Shown: piece after piece, positions 1 to 10,905 of the stretch
Layout of the letters: the number at the start of each line of letters is the position of its first letter
Numbering within the stretch: position 1 is the stretch's first letter
NCBI GenBank assembly: GCA_036399815.1
Contig: DASWMK010000204.1
Coordinates: forward strand, 1 to 35,266
DNA: 35,266 bases
Reading direction: 5' to 3'
Source: Acidimicrobiales bacterium
GTDB lineage: Bacteria > Actinomycetota > Acidimicrobiia > Acidimicrobiales > DASWMK01
The notes under the pieces: generated by a model
Database searches by the model: none
What the model saw: only the letters and a program-made list of their open reading frames with translations
Told to the model about the DNA's origin: nothing
Position numbers and translations under genes: made by a program

Positions 1-281
1 ACGTCGACTTCACGTTCGTCACCGACGGCCTGCCGGCCGCCGTCGAGCGGGCCAGGGCGGCCGCCGGCGACCGGGACGTCGTCGTCATGGGCGGCGGCGA
101 CGTCATCCGCCAGTGCGTGGTCGGCGGCCTCGTCGACGAGCTGTCGATCCACCTCGCCCCGGTCGTGCTCGGCGGCGGGACGCCCCTGTTCGCGGCCGAC
201 GGGGAGCGCCGGCGCCTGGTCCAGCGCTCGGTCCGGCCGTCGTCGACGGCGACCCACCTCACCTACGAGGTCGCCCGCTGA
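1..281 (+). CDS. Dihydrofolate reductase family protein (RibD C-terminal type), 3' part
   Basis: Partial gene whose start lies before the window; reading from base 3 it gives 92 residues to a TGA at 279-281. The visible part carries the glycine-rich VVVMGGGDVIRQ segment and the later APVVLGGGTPLF segment, both typical of the C-terminal half of the RibD C-terminal/dihydrofolate-reductase-like fold, where the first glycine cluster contacts NADPH. Proteins of this family are NAD(P)H-dependent reductases. Whether this one acts on a pterin, a riboflavin precursor or something else cannot be told from a fragment. It is followed by a 95-bp gap and a gene on the same strand with its own apparent promoter. 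Family assignment is firm, substrate unknown. Confidence 0.85.
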   Translation, partial: VDFTFVTDGLPAAVERARAAAGDRDVVVMGGGDVIRQCVVGGLVDELSIHLAPVVLGGGTPLFAADGERRRLVQRSVRPSSTATHLTYEVAR

Positions 282-376
282 CGTCGCCGGTCAGCGGCGG
301 GGGCGCGCCGGGGATGTGACCGGTGCCCGAGCGCACGATCAGGTCGAGGCGGGCGCGGGGGCGCCACACTTGGGGG

Positions 377-1462
377 GTGCGACCGCCGACCGTGCCGGGG
401 ATGGACGCCGCCGGGTCGGCCGCGTTCGTCGACGTCCGCCGGCTCGGCCCGAACGCCTGGTTCCTCGTCGCCGGCGAGGCGCCTGCGGCGGTCGTCGACG
501 ACCTGCACGCCGCCGCCTCGAGCGAGACGTCACCGGCGGGGGTGCTGGCCGCCGTGCGCCCGCCGGTCGCTGCCGTCGACGTCGTCGTCGCCCGCGTCGA
601 GCTCGACGCCTGCGGCACGTGGCTGACCCTGTCGAACGCCGGCGGGCCGCGACCCGTCGTGGTGCGGCGGGCCGGCTGGGTCGACCTGCGGGGCCACCCG
701 GCGGCGCCGCTCGGGCAGCGGGGCGAGCCGCCGGCCGACGACCGGGTCGGCCTCGGCCCCGGCGACTCGATCGTGCTGTTCGGCCCGGCGTGGTGCGACC
801 CGTCGCGGGCCGGCGCGGTCGTCGCCGAGGCCGTGCTCGACGGGCTGCTCGCCACCGCCGGCGCGCCGGCCGGCGACCAGTGGCGGGGCCTCGCCGGCGC
901 CGCCCCCCGGGGGACCGGGTCGGAGGTGGCCGTGCTGGCCGTGCCCGGGGACCTCGGCCCCGACCCGCTCGCCCGGGTGGCCGCCGCCACCGGCATCCCG
1001 GCCGACCGGCTCGACCTGCCCGGCTACCCGCTGGGCGACGCCCAGCCCGACCTGTGGTCGTCCCCGCCCCGCCCGCCGCGGGAGGCCCGGCTGCACGTCC
1101 CGAGGGACGCCGCCGTGCTGGCCGACGTCCGCCGCCTCCTCCGCCGGCTGCTCGCCAGCTGGCGCATCGAGGAGCGGGTGGCGGCCGGGGACCTCGAGCT
1201 GCTCGCCACCGAGGTGACGGCCAACGCCATCCGCCACAGCGGCACGACGGCGACCGCCGTCGTCCGCTTCCTCGGCGACCGCTTCCGCATCGAGGTGGGC
1301 GACGGGTCGAGGGCCGCGCCCGTGCGCCGGCAGCCCGACCTGCTGGCCGAGGGCGGGCGGGGCCTCCCGCTCGTCGACACGCTCTCGTCGGACTGGGGGG
1401 TGGTGCCGACGAGGGACGGCAAGCGGGTGTGGTTCGAGGTGCCGGTGACCCCGCCGGCCTAG
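377..1462 (+). CDS. Degenerate SpoIIE-like domain fused to HATPase_c anti-sigma-type kinase domain
   Basis: From GTG 377 the protein has 361 residues. The first ~200 residues resemble the PP2C/SpoIIE phosphatase fold ([14 protein letters not shown] near residues 129-142 sits where active enzymes have GD.L.LYTDG), but the usual metal-binding Asp of that motif is replaced, so phosphatase activity is doubtful. Residues ~237-361 form a GHKL ATPase domain with an N-box ([14 protein letters not shown], ~275-288) and a G-box ([15 protein letters not shown], ~325-340), as in RsbW/SpoIIAB-type serine kinases that bind anti-anti-sigma or sigma factors. It converges on a sigma-factor gene and their stop codons share a CTAG. 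Start choice: GTG 323 (GGGG spaced ~9 nt upstream), GTG 377 and ATG 401 are all in frame; 377 is preferred because CACACT lies 6 nt before it, as in other genes here. Family good, partner unknown. Confidence 0.8.
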   Translation: MRPPTVPGMDAAGSAAFVDVRRLGPNAWFLVAGEAPAAVVDDLHAAASSETSPAGVLAAVRPPVAAVDVVVARVELDACGTWLTLSNAGGPRPVVVRRAGWVDLRGHPAAPLGQRGEPPADDRVGLGPGDSIVLFGPAWCDPSRAGAVVAEAVLDGLLATAGAPAGDQWRGLAGAAPRGTGSEVAVLAVPGDLGPDPLARVAAATGIPADRLDLPGYPLGDAQPDLWSSPPRPPREARLHVPRDAAVLADVRRLLRRLLASWRIEERVAAGDLELLATEVTANAIRHSGTTATAVVRFLGDRFRIEVGDGSRAAPVRRQPDLLAEGGRGLPLVDTLSSDWGVVPTRDGKRVWFEVPVTPPA

Positions 1463-2928
1463 ACGGGGAGCGCGGCCCGCCGGCCGGCGAGGAACCGGCG
1501 CTCGGCGGCGTTGGCGGTGAGGGCGGCGGCGGCGTCGTAGGCGTCGGCCGCCTCGGCGAAGCGCCCGAGCCGGCGCAGCAGCTCGGCCCTGGCGGCGTGG
1601 AACAGGTGGTAGCCGGCGAGGTCGAGGGCGTCGACGGCGGCCAGCCCGGCCGCCGGCCCGTCCACCTCGGCGACGGCCACCGCCCGGTTGAGCGCCACCA
1701 CCGGCGACGGCGCCATGGCCAGGAGCTGGTCGTAGCTGTGGAGGATCTGGGCCCAGTCGGTGGCGGCCGCCGTCGGCGCGTCGGCGTGGACGGCGGCGAT
1801 GGCCGCCTGGAGCTGGTACGGGCCGGGCCGACCGCGCCGGATGCAGGCGCGGACGAGCGCCTGGCCCTCGGCGATCAGCGCCCGGTCCCAGCGGGAGCGG
1901 TCCTGGTCGGCCAGCAGGACGAGCGACCCGTCGGGGCCGACCCTGGCCGCCCGCCGCGACTCGGTGAGCAGCAGCAGGGCGAGCAGGCCGAGGACCTCGG
2001 GCTCGTCGGGCATCAGGCCGGCGAGCAGGCGGGCCAGGCGGACGGCCTCGGCGCACAGCTCGGCCCTGACCAGCTCGTCGCCGGCCGTCGCCGCATACCC
2101 CTCGTTGAACACGAGGTAGACGACGGCCAGGACCGGGCGGAGGCGGTCGGGGAGCTCGGCGGCCGACGGCACCCGGTAGGGGATGCCGGCGGCCTTGATC
2201 TTGCGCTTGGCCCGCACGAGGCGCTGGGCCATCGTCGCCTCGGGGACGAGGAAGGCCCTCGCGATCTCGTCGGTGGTGAGCCCGCCGAGGAGCCGCAGGG
2301 TGAGGGCCACCTGGGCGCTCGGGGCGAGCGCCGGGTGGCAGCAGGTGAAGATCAGGCGCAGGCGGTCGTCGGGCACGGGGCCGACCTCGGGGAGCTCGTC
2401 GCGCTCGGAGAGCAGGGTGGCCTGGACGGACCGGGCGAGGCGGGTGCCCTCCCGGCGGAGGCGGTCGATGGCCCGGTTGCGGGCGGTGGTCACGATCCAC
2501 CCGGCCGGGTTGGGCGGCACGCCGGCCGCCGCCCAGCGCTCGACGGCGACGACGAAGGCGTCCTGGACGGCCTCCTCGGCGACGTCGATGTCGCCGAAGA
2601 GGCGGACCAGGGTGGCGACCGCCCTGCCCGACTCCTCCCGGAAGACCCGCTCGACCACGACCGCGTCGACCGACGAACCCGGCGGGCCGTCCTCGTCCGG
2701 GTGCCCGCCGGCGCCGCCCGTCGCCGGGCCGGGCGGGGGAGCGTCGCCGGGCCGGTCGTCGGTCGCCGCCGGGCCGAGCGGGGTCCCCTCGCCGGAGTGG
2801 CCGCCGGAGCCCGACGCAGGGCCGGCCGTCGGAGCGTCGCCGGGGGGCCGGCCGCCGCCCGTCGCCGGGCCGGGCGGGGTCTCCTCGCCGGGGGGCCGGC
2901 CGCCGGCGCCCGTCGTCGTGCCGCTCAC
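1459..2928 (-). CDS. ECF42-type RNA polymerase sigma factor with C-terminal TPR-like domain
   Basis: 489 residues. Region 2 lies at about 95-170 ([17 protein letters not shown], then [14 protein letters not shown]) and region 4 at about 200-250 ([21 protein letters not shown], an HTH). A C-terminal part of about 220 residues matches the helical TPR-like extension (DUF6596) of the ECF42 group. It lies 13 bp downstream of a DGPF/YCII protein gene, the conserved partner of ECF42 sigma factors, so the pair is almost certainly an operon. There is no anti-sigma gene beside it, as expected for ECF42, where the C-terminal extension is thought to control activity. Odd point: residues 1-90 are a Gly/Pro-rich low-complexity stretch coded by imperfect DNA repeats. 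A GTG at 2658 would give a more usual ~399-residue protein. Targets are unknown. Confidence 0.93.
   Translation of the reverse strand: MSGTTTGAGGRPPGEETPPGPATGGGRPPGDAPTAGPASGSGGHSGEGTPLGPAATDDRPGDAPPPGPATGGAGGHPDEDGPPGSSVDAVVVERVFREESGRAVATLVRLFGDIDVAEEAVQDAFVVAVERWAAAGVPPNPAGWIVTTARNRAIDRLRREGTRLARSVQATLLSERDELPEVGPVPDDRLRLIFTCCHPALAPSAQVALTLRLLGGLTTDEIARAFLVPEATMAQRLVRAKRKIKAAGIPYRVPSAAELPDRLRPVLAVVYLVFNEGYAATAGDELVRAELCAEAVRLARLLAGLMPDEPEVLGLLALLLLTESRRAARVGPDGSLVLLADQDRSRWDRALIAEGQALVRACIRRGRPGPYQLQAAIAAVHADAPTAAATDWAQILHSYDQLLAMAPSPVVALNRAVAVAEVDGPAAGLAAVDALDLAGYHLFHAARAELLRRLGRFAEAADAYDAAAALTANAAERRFLAGRRAALPV
2713..2879. repeat. Duplicated 26-bp GC repeat inside the sigma-factor N-terminal extension
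   Basis: Bases 2713-2738 and 2854-2879 are identical over 26 positions, and a shorter GAGCGTCGCCGG element also recurs at about 2740 and 2832. Translated on the minus strand they give recurring PPGPATGG- and GDAP-like segments. The region looks like a repeat expansion between the YCII stop and the conserved sigma region 2. Confidence 0.75.
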
Positions 2929-2941
2929 CGGCCCGGCCGGC

Positions 2942-3295
2942 TCAGCCTTCGGGCTCGTCCTGGAACGGGCGGACCTCGATGGGCGCCCGGCAGGCGGCGG
3001 TGGCCTTGGCCGCCCAGGCGAGGGCGGCGTCGAGGTCGGCGGCCTGGATCACCCAGAACCCGCCCATCTGCTCCTTGGTCTCGGCGAAGGGCCCGTCGGT
3101 CACGAGGGTCTCGCCGTCCTGCACCCGCACGACGCTCGCCGTGCTGGCCGGGTGCAGCCCGCCGGCGAACACCCACGCCCCCTGCTCCCGCAGCTCGGCG
3201 TTGACCTCGTCGACGGCCTTGTAGATCGCCTGCATCTCGTCCTCGGGCGGGAGGTCGCCCTCGGTCATCAGCACGGCGAGCAGGTACTGCTGCAT
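2942..3295 (-). CDS. YCII-related DGPF domain protein
   Basis: 117 residues starting [10 protein letters not shown]. It has the signature [18 protein letters not shown] near residues 65-82, defining the YCII/DGPF family, small ferredoxin-fold proteins regularly encoded next to ECF42 sigma factors. The function is not settled; a catalytic His/Asp pair is known in the founding YciI protein, and a role in sensing or responding with the sigma factor is only inferred from linkage. ATG 3295 is preferred because GAGAGGAG lies about 6 nt upstream; the 18 residues before it in the open frame (to 3349) are Arg-rich and not family-like. The sigma gene follows after 13 bp. Confidence 0.92.
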   Translation of the reverse strand: MQQYLLAVLMTEGDLPPEDEMQAIYKAVDEVNAELREQGAWVFAGGLHPASTASVVRVQDGETLVTDGPFAETKEQMGGFWVIQAADLDAALAWAAKATAACRAPIEVRPFQDEPEG

Positions 3296-3388
3296 CGGTG
3301 GCTCCTCTCGGTCGGACCGGCGCCGTGCCGGGCCCTCACCCCTCTCCACGAACGGCGACGGCCCGGATCGACACCGGCGACGAGGAAA

Positions 3389-6178
<2,790 letters not shown>

Positions 6179-6236
6179 GGCCCCGTCCTACCCGACGCGG
6201 GACCCCGGCATCTACCCCGCGGGGTACACCGGGGGC
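6179..6236. promoter_or_regulatory. Divergent promoter region, acnA / small membrane protein
   Basis: 58 bp between divergent starts. On the minus strand TAGGAC (complement of 6185-6190) lies 6 nt before the acnA GTG; on the plus strand TACACC (6225-6230) lies 6 nt before ATG 6237. Both fit the start-proximal -10 pattern of this window but lack the final T of TANNNT. No clear operator was found. Confidence 0.5.
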
Positions 6237-6635
6237 ATGGGCGATCGATCGTTGCCGACGGCAGCCGTGGCCTTCGCGGCCGGATGGGCGGTGCACAACG
6301 TCGACCACCTGCGGCGGGGGACCGACGCCGTCACCCGCCACGTGCTGGTCGGCGGCCTCGTCGTCGGGGTGCTGGCCGTCGCCGCCGTGTGGCTCGTGCT
6401 GGCCGGGCACCGCCTGGGCCCGTTCGCGGCGGCCGCCGTCGGGCTCGGCACGGCCGTCGCCGTCGGCGCGTCGCACCTGCTGCCGGAATGGAGCGCGTTC
6501 AGCGACGCCCTCCCCGGTGGCGAGGTCGACGGCCTCACGTGGGCGGCGGTGCTGGCCGAGCTGGCCGGCGCCGTCTGGTTGGGGCTGGCCGGGCTGGCCG
6601 CGCTCCGCCGCAGCGGCTTCGCCTACCCCCGGTAG
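6237..6635 (+). CDS. Small membrane protein, about four transmembrane helices, unknown function
   Basis: 132 residues starting MGDRSLPTAAVAFAAG. Hydrophobic segments at about residues 8-25, 38-58, 63-82 and 102-125 predict four transmembrane helices. A conserved-looking HNVDHLRRG follows the first helix and SHLLPEWSAFSD lies between helices 3 and 4; the His/Asp residues there could bind something, but I do not recognise the family. The start is taken at ATG 6237, close to a -10-like TACACC; upstream residues in the open frame are antisense to aconitase. Its last codons overlap the 3' end of the convergent pirin gene by 13 bp. No functional call is made. Confidence 0.75.
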   Translation: MGDRSLPTAAVAFAAGWAVHNVDHLRRGTDAVTRHVLVGGLVVGVLAVAAVWLVLAGHRLGPFAAAAVGLGTAVAVGASHLLPEWSAFSDALPGGEVDGLTWAAVLAELAGAVWLGLAGLAALRRSGFAYPR

Positions 6636-6636
6636 G
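6622..6636. terminator. Hairpin formed by overlapping convergent stop codons
   Basis: CCTACC-CCC-GGTAGG is a perfect inverted repeat with 6-bp arms and a 3-base spacer. It contains the TAG stop of the plus-strand membrane gene and the TAG stop of the minus-strand pirin gene. It could act as a bidirectional terminator or 3'-end stabiliser. No U-tract follows, so the role is an inference. Confidence 0.4.
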
Positions 6637-7573
6637 GGCGGAGGGCGTTCGGCGGCACCACGCCGAGGCGGCCGGCCTGGAAGTCCTCGACGGCCTGGAT
6701 CAGCTCGGCCTTGGTGTTCATGACGAACGGGCCGTAGGCGGCCACCGGCTCGCGGATCGGCTCGCCGCCGAGGAGCAGCACGTCGAGGGGCGCGGCGGCC
6801 GAGCCGGACAGGGTCAGGGTGTCGCCGGCCCCGAACACGGCCAGCTGCCCGAGCCCGACCGGGACCTGCTCGGTGCCGACGGTGCCCGCCCCGGCCAGCA
6901 CGTAGGCGAGGGCGTTGAAGTCGCGTCGCCACGGCAGCACGAGGCGGGCGCCGGGCGAGACGGTGGCGTGGGCGACGGTGATCGGCGTGTGGGTGGACCC
7001 GGGGCCGGTGTGGCCGCCGAGGTCGCCGGCGATCAGGCGGACGATGGCGCCACCGTCGGGCGACGACACCAGCCGGACCTGCCCGGCCTCCAGGTTCTGG
7101 TAGCGGGGCGGGGCCATCTTCGACCGGGACGGGAGGTTGACCCACAGCTGCACGCCGTGGAACAGGCCGCCGCTGACGACCAGCTCCTCGGGCGGGGTCT
7201 CGATGTGGAGGATCCCGCGGCCGGCGGTCATCCACTGGGTGGCGCCGTCGGCGATCAGGCCGCCGCCGCCGTGGGAGTCCTGGTGCTGGAAGACGCCGTC
7301 CATGATGTAGGTGACGGTCTCGAACCCGCGGTGCGGGTGCCAGTCGGTGCCCCTCGGCTCGCCGGGCGCGTAGTCGACCTCGCCCATCTGGTCCATGTGG
7401 ATGAACGGGTCGAGGTCGGCCAGGTCGACGCCGGCGAAGGCCCGGCGGACGGGGAAGCCCTCGCCCTCGAAGCCGCGCGGGGCGGTGGTGACCGAGCGCA
7501 CGCGGCGGTCCGGGCCGGCGGCCGGCTCGGGCAGGCGGGGGAGGGTGAGCGGATCGGCGGTCACGGCAGGCAC
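6623..7573 (-). CDS. Pirin family protein (bicupin)
   Basis: 316 residues from GTG 7573. The N-terminal cupin has the pirin metal site HPHRGFETVTYIMDG followed by FQHQDSHGGGG and QWMTAGRGILHIETP, giving the His/His/His/Glu set of iron-binding pirins. The C-terminal half is the second, non-metal pirin cupin (VFGAGDTLTLSG, then EPVAAYGPFVMNT). Bacterial pirins are cytosolic; some have quercetin 2,3-dioxygenase activity and others regulate enzymes or transcription. The start is uncertain: GTG 7573 has TTGGAC 5 nt upstream, GTG 7564 is also possible, and a longer open frame to 7702 would run into the divergent dioxygenase gene. The neighbouring ring-cleavage dioxygenase and nitroreductase fit a redox/aromatic setting. 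Confidence 0.92.
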   Translation of the reverse strand: MPAVTADPLTLPRLPEPAAGPDRRVRSVTTAPRGFEGEGFPVRRAFAGVDLADLDPFIHMDQMGEVDYAPGEPRGTDWHPHRGFETVTYIMDGVFQHQDSHGGGGLIADGATQWMTAGRGILHIETPPEELVVSGGLFHGVQLWVNLPSRSKMAPPRYQNLEAGQVRLVSSPDGGAIVRLIAGDLGGHTGPGSTHTPITVAHATVSPGARLVLPWRRDFNALAYVLAGAGTVGTEQVPVGLGQLAVFGAGDTLTLSGSAAAPLDVLLLGGEPIREPVAAYGPFVMNTKAELIQAVEDFQAGRLGVVPPNALRPYRG

Positions 7574-7634
7574 GACGGGTCCAACACCGTTTGGTCCCGC
7601 GTGATTCCGGCGCGCCGTGGGGTAGACCGGGGGC
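7574..7634. promoter_or_regulatory. Divergent promoter region, pirin / DODA dioxygenase
   Basis: The 61-bp gap holds TAGACC (7623-7628) 6 nt before ATG 7635. GGGGTAGACCGGGGGCATG (7619-7637) differs by one base from the leader of the membrane gene at 6237 (GGGGTACACCGGGGGCATG). Toward pirin the best match is TTGGAC, 5 nt before GTG 7573. Confidence 0.45.
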
Positions 7635-8501
7635 ATGGCGAACGACGTCGTGCCGGCCGTCTTCTTCGGCCACGGCAGCCCGATGAACGCGCTCGAGCGC
7701 AACCGCTACACGGACGCCTGGCGGGCGTTCGGCGCGTCGGTGCCCCGGCCGCGCGCCATCCTCGTCGTGTCCGCCCACTGGTACATCAACGCCACCGCGG
7801 TGACGGCCATGGCGAGGCCCCGGACCATCCACGACTTCTTCGGGTTCCCCGACGAGCTGTTCGCCGTCGAGTACCCGGCGCCCGGCGCGCCGGACGTGGC
7901 CGAGGAGGTGGCCGACGTGGTCGAGCCGGTGTGGGTCGGGCTCGACGTCGACAGCTGGGGCATCGACCACGGCACCTGGTCGGTGCTGTGCCACGCCTTC
8001 CCCGACGCCGACGTGCCCGTCGTCCAGCTCGCCGTCAATGCCATGAAGCCGCCCGAGTACCACCTCGACCTCGGCGCCCGCCTGGCACCGCTGCGGGAGC
8101 GGGGCGTGCTGATCGTCGGGAGCGGCAACGTCGTCCACAACCTGCGGGGCATCGACCCCCGCCTCCGGGACGACGGCTTCGACTGGACCAGGCGCTTCGA
8201 CGAGGCCGCCACCGAGGTGCTGGCCGGCGACCCGGCCGCCGCCGCCGGCCTGTCGGCCCACCCCGACTACGAGGCGGCGGCCCCGACCCCCGACCACTTC
8301 CTGCCCCTGCTCTACGTGGCCGGCGTGGCCGCCGCGGCCGGGCGGGGCGCCGACGTGCTCGTGGAGGGCTACGCCTACGGGTCGCTGTCGATGACCGCCT
8401 ACACGGTCGGCGCCGGCCCGGTGGCGGCGACCGGCGACGGCGACGGCGCCGCCCCGCTGCCCGACCCGTCCGCCGTGCCCACCGACGACACCAACCTCTG
8501 A
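7635..8501 (+). CDS. DODA-type extradiol aromatic ring-opening dioxygenase (YgiD/LigB family)
   Basis: 288 residues. Family landmarks are FFGHGSPMNALE at the N-terminus, LVVSAHWYINA, WGIDHGTWSVL and ATPDHFLPLL; the histidines in GHG, SAHW, DHG and PDHF match the metal-binding and catalytic positions of class III extradiol dioxygenases of the 4,5-DOPA dioxygenase type. These use non-heme metal and O2 to open catechol rings in the cytosol; the natural substrate here is unknown. The C-terminal ~30 residues (rich in Gly, Asp, Pro) are an unconserved tail. The nitroreductase gene follows after 11 bp, with its AGGAGG starting on the last base of this stop codon, so the two are co-translated. Confidence 0.93.
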   Translation: MANDVVPAVFFGHGSPMNALERNRYTDAWRAFGASVPRPRAILVVSAHWYINATAVTAMARPRTIHDFFGFPDELFAVEYPAPGAPDVAEEVADVVEPVWVGLDVDSWGIDHGTWSVLCHAFPDADVPVVQLAVNAMKPPEYHLDLGARLAPLRERGVLIVGSGNVVHNLRGIDPRLRDDGFDWTRRFDEAATEVLAGDPAAAAGLSAHPDYEAAAPTPDHFLPLLYVAGVAAAAGRGADVLVEGYAYGSLSMTAYTVGAGPVAATGDGDGAAPLPDPSAVPTDDTNL

Positions 8502-8512
8502 GGAGGGCTGCC

Positions 8513-9028
8513 GTGGAGACCTGGGACGCCATCCGGTCGAGGCGCAACGTGCGCAGCTACGCCGACGAGCCGCTCCCGCCCGGCGCCCTCGACCGCGTGC
8601 TCGAGGCCGGGCGGCGGTCGCCGTCGGCCCAGAACTGGCAGCCGTGGGACTTCGTCGTCGTCACCGACCGGGCCCGGCTCGAGCGCCTGGCCGGCGTGTG
8701 GCGGGGCGCCCGCCACGTGGCCGCGTCGGCGGCGACGATCGCGCTGGTCGCCCCCGTGCCGGCCGACGACCGCCAGGCCGCCCTGCTCCAGTTCGACCTG
8801 GGGCAGGCGACGATCTCGATGATGCTGGCCGCCGCCGACCTCGGCGTCGGCACCGGGCACTCGGCCGTCGAGGACCAGGACCTCGCCCGCGAGCTGCTCG
8901 GCTTCCCCGAGGACCGGTCCTGCGCCTACCTGATCGCGCTCGGCCTCCCCGCCGACCGGCCGCTCGCGCCGATCGAGCGCCTCGACCGCCGCCCGTTCGA
9001 CGAGGTCGTCCACCGCGACCGCTGGTAG
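8513..9028 (+). CDS. Nitroreductase family protein
   Basis: 171 residues. The N-terminus WDAIRSRRNVRSYADEPL and AGRRSPSAQNWQPWDFVVV are the FMN-binding signature of the nitroreductase superfamily, with the Arg pair and Ser/Asn contacting FMN. A C-terminal CAYLIALGLPADRP matches the second FMN segment, while the usual GRRP-like end is shortened to LDRRPFDEVVH. Such proteins are homodimeric FMN enzymes reducing nitro groups, quinones or flavins with NAD(P)H. GTG 8513 is chosen because AGGAGG (8501-8506) sits 6 nt upstream. It forms an operon with the dioxygenase gene and ends 4 bp from the convergent dehydrogenase gene. Confidence 0.94.
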   Translation: METWDAIRSRRNVRSYADEPLPPGALDRVLEAGRRSPSAQNWQPWDFVVVTDRARLERLAGVWRGARHVAASAATIALVAPVPADDRQAALLQFDLGQATISMMLAAADLGVGTGHSAVEDQDLARELLGFPEDRSCAYLIALGLPADRPLAPIERLDRRPFDEVVHRDRW

Positions 9029-9032
9029 CCGG

Positions 9033-10094
9033 TCAGGCCGGCTCCCGGCGGGCGGCGGCCAGGCGGAGGTCGGCCATCGCCTCGGCCACCTCGACGGGCG
9101 GGACGCCCTTGCGCTCGGCCTCCTCGTACATGGCCCGCAGGCGGTCGCCGATGGCCGCCACCGAGGCGTCGACCCGGTCGCGGGGCCAGCCGAGCACGTC
9201 GTAGCCGCCGCCGTGGAACACGCCGCCCGAGTTGGCGACGAAGTCCGGCGCCCACAGGATCCCGGCGGCGTGCAGCCGCTCGGCGTCGGCCGGCTCGGCC
9301 AGCTGGTTGTTCGCCGCGCCGACGACGGCCCGGCACCGCAGCGCCGGGATGGTGCCCTCGTGGAGCACGCCGCCCGTGGCGCAGGGCGACAGCACGTCGC
9401 ACGGCTCGGTGAGCACGTCGGCCGGGTCCACCACCCTGGCTCCCACGGTCGCCGCCACCGCCGCCGCCCTCGCCCCGTCGACGTCGCCGACGGTGACCTT
9501 GGCGCCCTCCCCGGCCAGCCGGGTGGCGAGGAGGGCGCCGACCGCGCCGACCCCCTGGATGACCACCGACCGGCCGGCCAGGTCGTCGCTGCCGAACAGG
9601 TGGGCGACCGTGGCCCGGATGGCCGAGTAGACGCCGTTGGCCGTGTCCGGCGCCGTGCTGCCGGTGCCGCCGGCCGCCTCCGTCCGGCAGTGGACGTGCC
9701 TGGTCACCTCGCCGATCACGTCCATGTCCGAGGCCGAGGTGTTCATGTCCGGGCCGACGGCGTAGAGCCCGCCGAGCGAGTCGACCAGCCGGGCGAAGCG
9801 GCGCAGCAGCCCGGCCCGCTCCTCGCCGGAGGGCAGCGCGGGCACGGCCAGCACCGACTTGCCCCCGCCGATCGGCAGGTCGTTCACGGCGAACTTGCGG
9901 GTCATGGCGGCGGACAGCCGGTGGGCGTCGCGGACGGCGTCGGCCGGCGTGTCGTACACGCGCATGCGGCAACCGCCGGCCGACGGGCCGAGCGCGGTGG
10001 AGTGGACGGCGATGACGAACCAGGCCCCGGTGGGGTGGTCCTTCGACACGATCGTCGCCTCGCCGTCCCACCTGTCGATGAGGTCCTCGATCAC
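9033..10094 (-). CDS. Glu/Leu/Phe/Val dehydrogenase (leucine/valine dehydrogenase type)
   Basis: 353 residues. HSTALGPSAGGCRMRVY and LPIGGGKSVLAV form the substrate and catalytic-lysine region of branched-chain amino-acid dehydrogenases; AVGPDMNTSASDMDVIGEVT continues it. The Rossmann part has VVIQGVGAVGALLATRLAGEG, with Asp in TVGDVDG pointing to NAD+. These cytosolic enzymes oxidatively deaminate Leu, Val or Phe to oxo acids and ammonia. GTG 10094 is chosen: TACAGT (complement of 10101-10106) lies 6 nt upstream, and longer frames would overlap the divergent flavodoxin-like gene. Exact substrate preference cannot be read from sequence alone. Confidence 0.95.
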   Translation of the reverse strand: MIEDLIDRWDGEATIVSKDHPTGAWFVIAVHSTALGPSAGGCRMRVYDTPADAVRDAHRLSAAMTRKFAVNDLPIGGGKSVLAVPALPSGEERAGLLRRFARLVDSLGGLYAVGPDMNTSASDMDVIGEVTRHVHCRTEAAGGTGSTAPDTANGVYSAIRATVAHLFGSDDLAGRSVVIQGVGAVGALLATRLAGEGAKVTVGDVDGARAAAVAATVGARVVDPADVLTEPCDVLSPCATGGVLHEGTIPALRCRAVVGAANNQLAEPADAERLHAAGILWAPDFVANSGGVFHGGGYDVLGWPRDRVDASVAAIGDRLRAMYEEAERKGVPPVEVAEAMADLRLAAARREPA

Positions 10095-10122
10095 GGGGCG
10101 ACTGTACGTGGGACATTGGGGC
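10095..10122. promoter_or_regulatory. 28-bp divergent leaderless promoter pair
   Basis: Minus strand: TACAGT (complement of 10101-10106), 6 nt before GTG 10094. Plus strand: GACATT (10112-10117), 5 nt before GTG 10123. The two -10 elements are only 5 bp apart, so each gene's -35 region would lie inside the other's coding sequence. Confidence 0.6.
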
Positions 10123-10869
10123 GTGCCTCTCACGCCCGAGCAGGAGGAGCTGTGCCGCCAGACCCGGTGGGACTTCTCCGACCTCCGCGCCCTGTTCGTC
10201 AACTGCACGCTCAAGCGCAGCCCCGAGCGGTCCCACACCCAGGGCCTGGCCGACGTCGCCGTCGAGATCATGCGCCGCCAGGGCGTGACGGTCGACGTCG
10301 TCCGGGCCGTCGACCACGACCTGCCGCCCGGCGTGTGGCCGGACATGACCGAGCACGGCTGGGACGCCGACGAGTGGCCGGCCCTGTTCGAGCGGGTGCT
10401 CGCCGCCGACGTCCTCGTGCTGTGCACCCCGATCTGGCTGGGCGAGAAGTCCTCGGTGTGCACCCGGGTGATCGAGCGCCTCTACGGCAACTCGTCGCTG
10501 CTCAACGACCGCGGCCAGTACGCCTACTACGGGCGGGTCGGCGGCTGCATCGTCACCGGCAACGAGGACGGCATCAAGCACTGCTCGATGAGCGTCCTCT
10601 ACTCGCTCCAGCACCTCGGGTTCACGATCCCGCCCCAGGCCGACGCCGGCTGGATCGGCGAGGCCGGGCCGGGGCCGTCGTACCTCGACGAGGGGTCGGG
10701 CGGCCCGGACAACGACTTCACCAACCGGAACACCACGTTCATGACCTGGAACCTGCTCCACCTGGCCCGCATGCTGCGCGACGCCGGCGGCGTGCCGGCC
10801 CACGGGAACCAGCGCTCGGAGTGGGACGCCGGCTGCCGGTTCGACTTCCCCAACCCCGAGCACCGGTGA
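10123..10869 (+). CDS. Flavodoxin family / NADPH-dependent FMN reductase-like protein
   Basis: 248 residues. It begins with a ~20-residue lead-in, then LRALFVNCTLKRSPERSHT, the phosphate-binding loop of flavodoxin-like FMN reductases. VLCTPIWLGEKSSVCTRVIERL and GGCIVTGNEDGIKHCSMS are the next two FMN-contacting loops. The protein is probably cytosolic and transfers electrons from NAD(P)H through FMN to a quinone, metal or other acceptor; the acceptor is unknown. The start at GTG 10123 is supported by GACATT 5 nt upstream. It stands alone on this strand before the next regulator gene, 56 bp away. Confidence 0.9.
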   Translation: MPLTPEQEELCRQTRWDFSDLRALFVNCTLKRSPERSHTQGLADVAVEIMRRQGVTVDVVRAVDHDLPPGVWPDMTEHGWDADEWPALFERVLAADVLVLCTPIWLGEKSSVCTRVIERLYGNSSLLNDRGQYAYYGRVGGCIVTGNEDGIKHCSMSVLYSLQHLGFTIPPQADAGWIGEAGPGPSYLDEGSGGPDNDFTNRNTTFMTWNLLHLARMLRDAGGVPAHGNQRSEWDAGCRFDFPNPEHR

Positions 10870-10905
10870 GGCCCGCGCCGCCGACCGACGGGTAACCTGC
10901 ACCGA

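Noticed and set aside
3296-3388. Additional small gene between the YCII and aconitase genes
   Set aside because: The 93-bp stretch has no ribosome site with a plausible frame, and the short frames there are Arg-rich.
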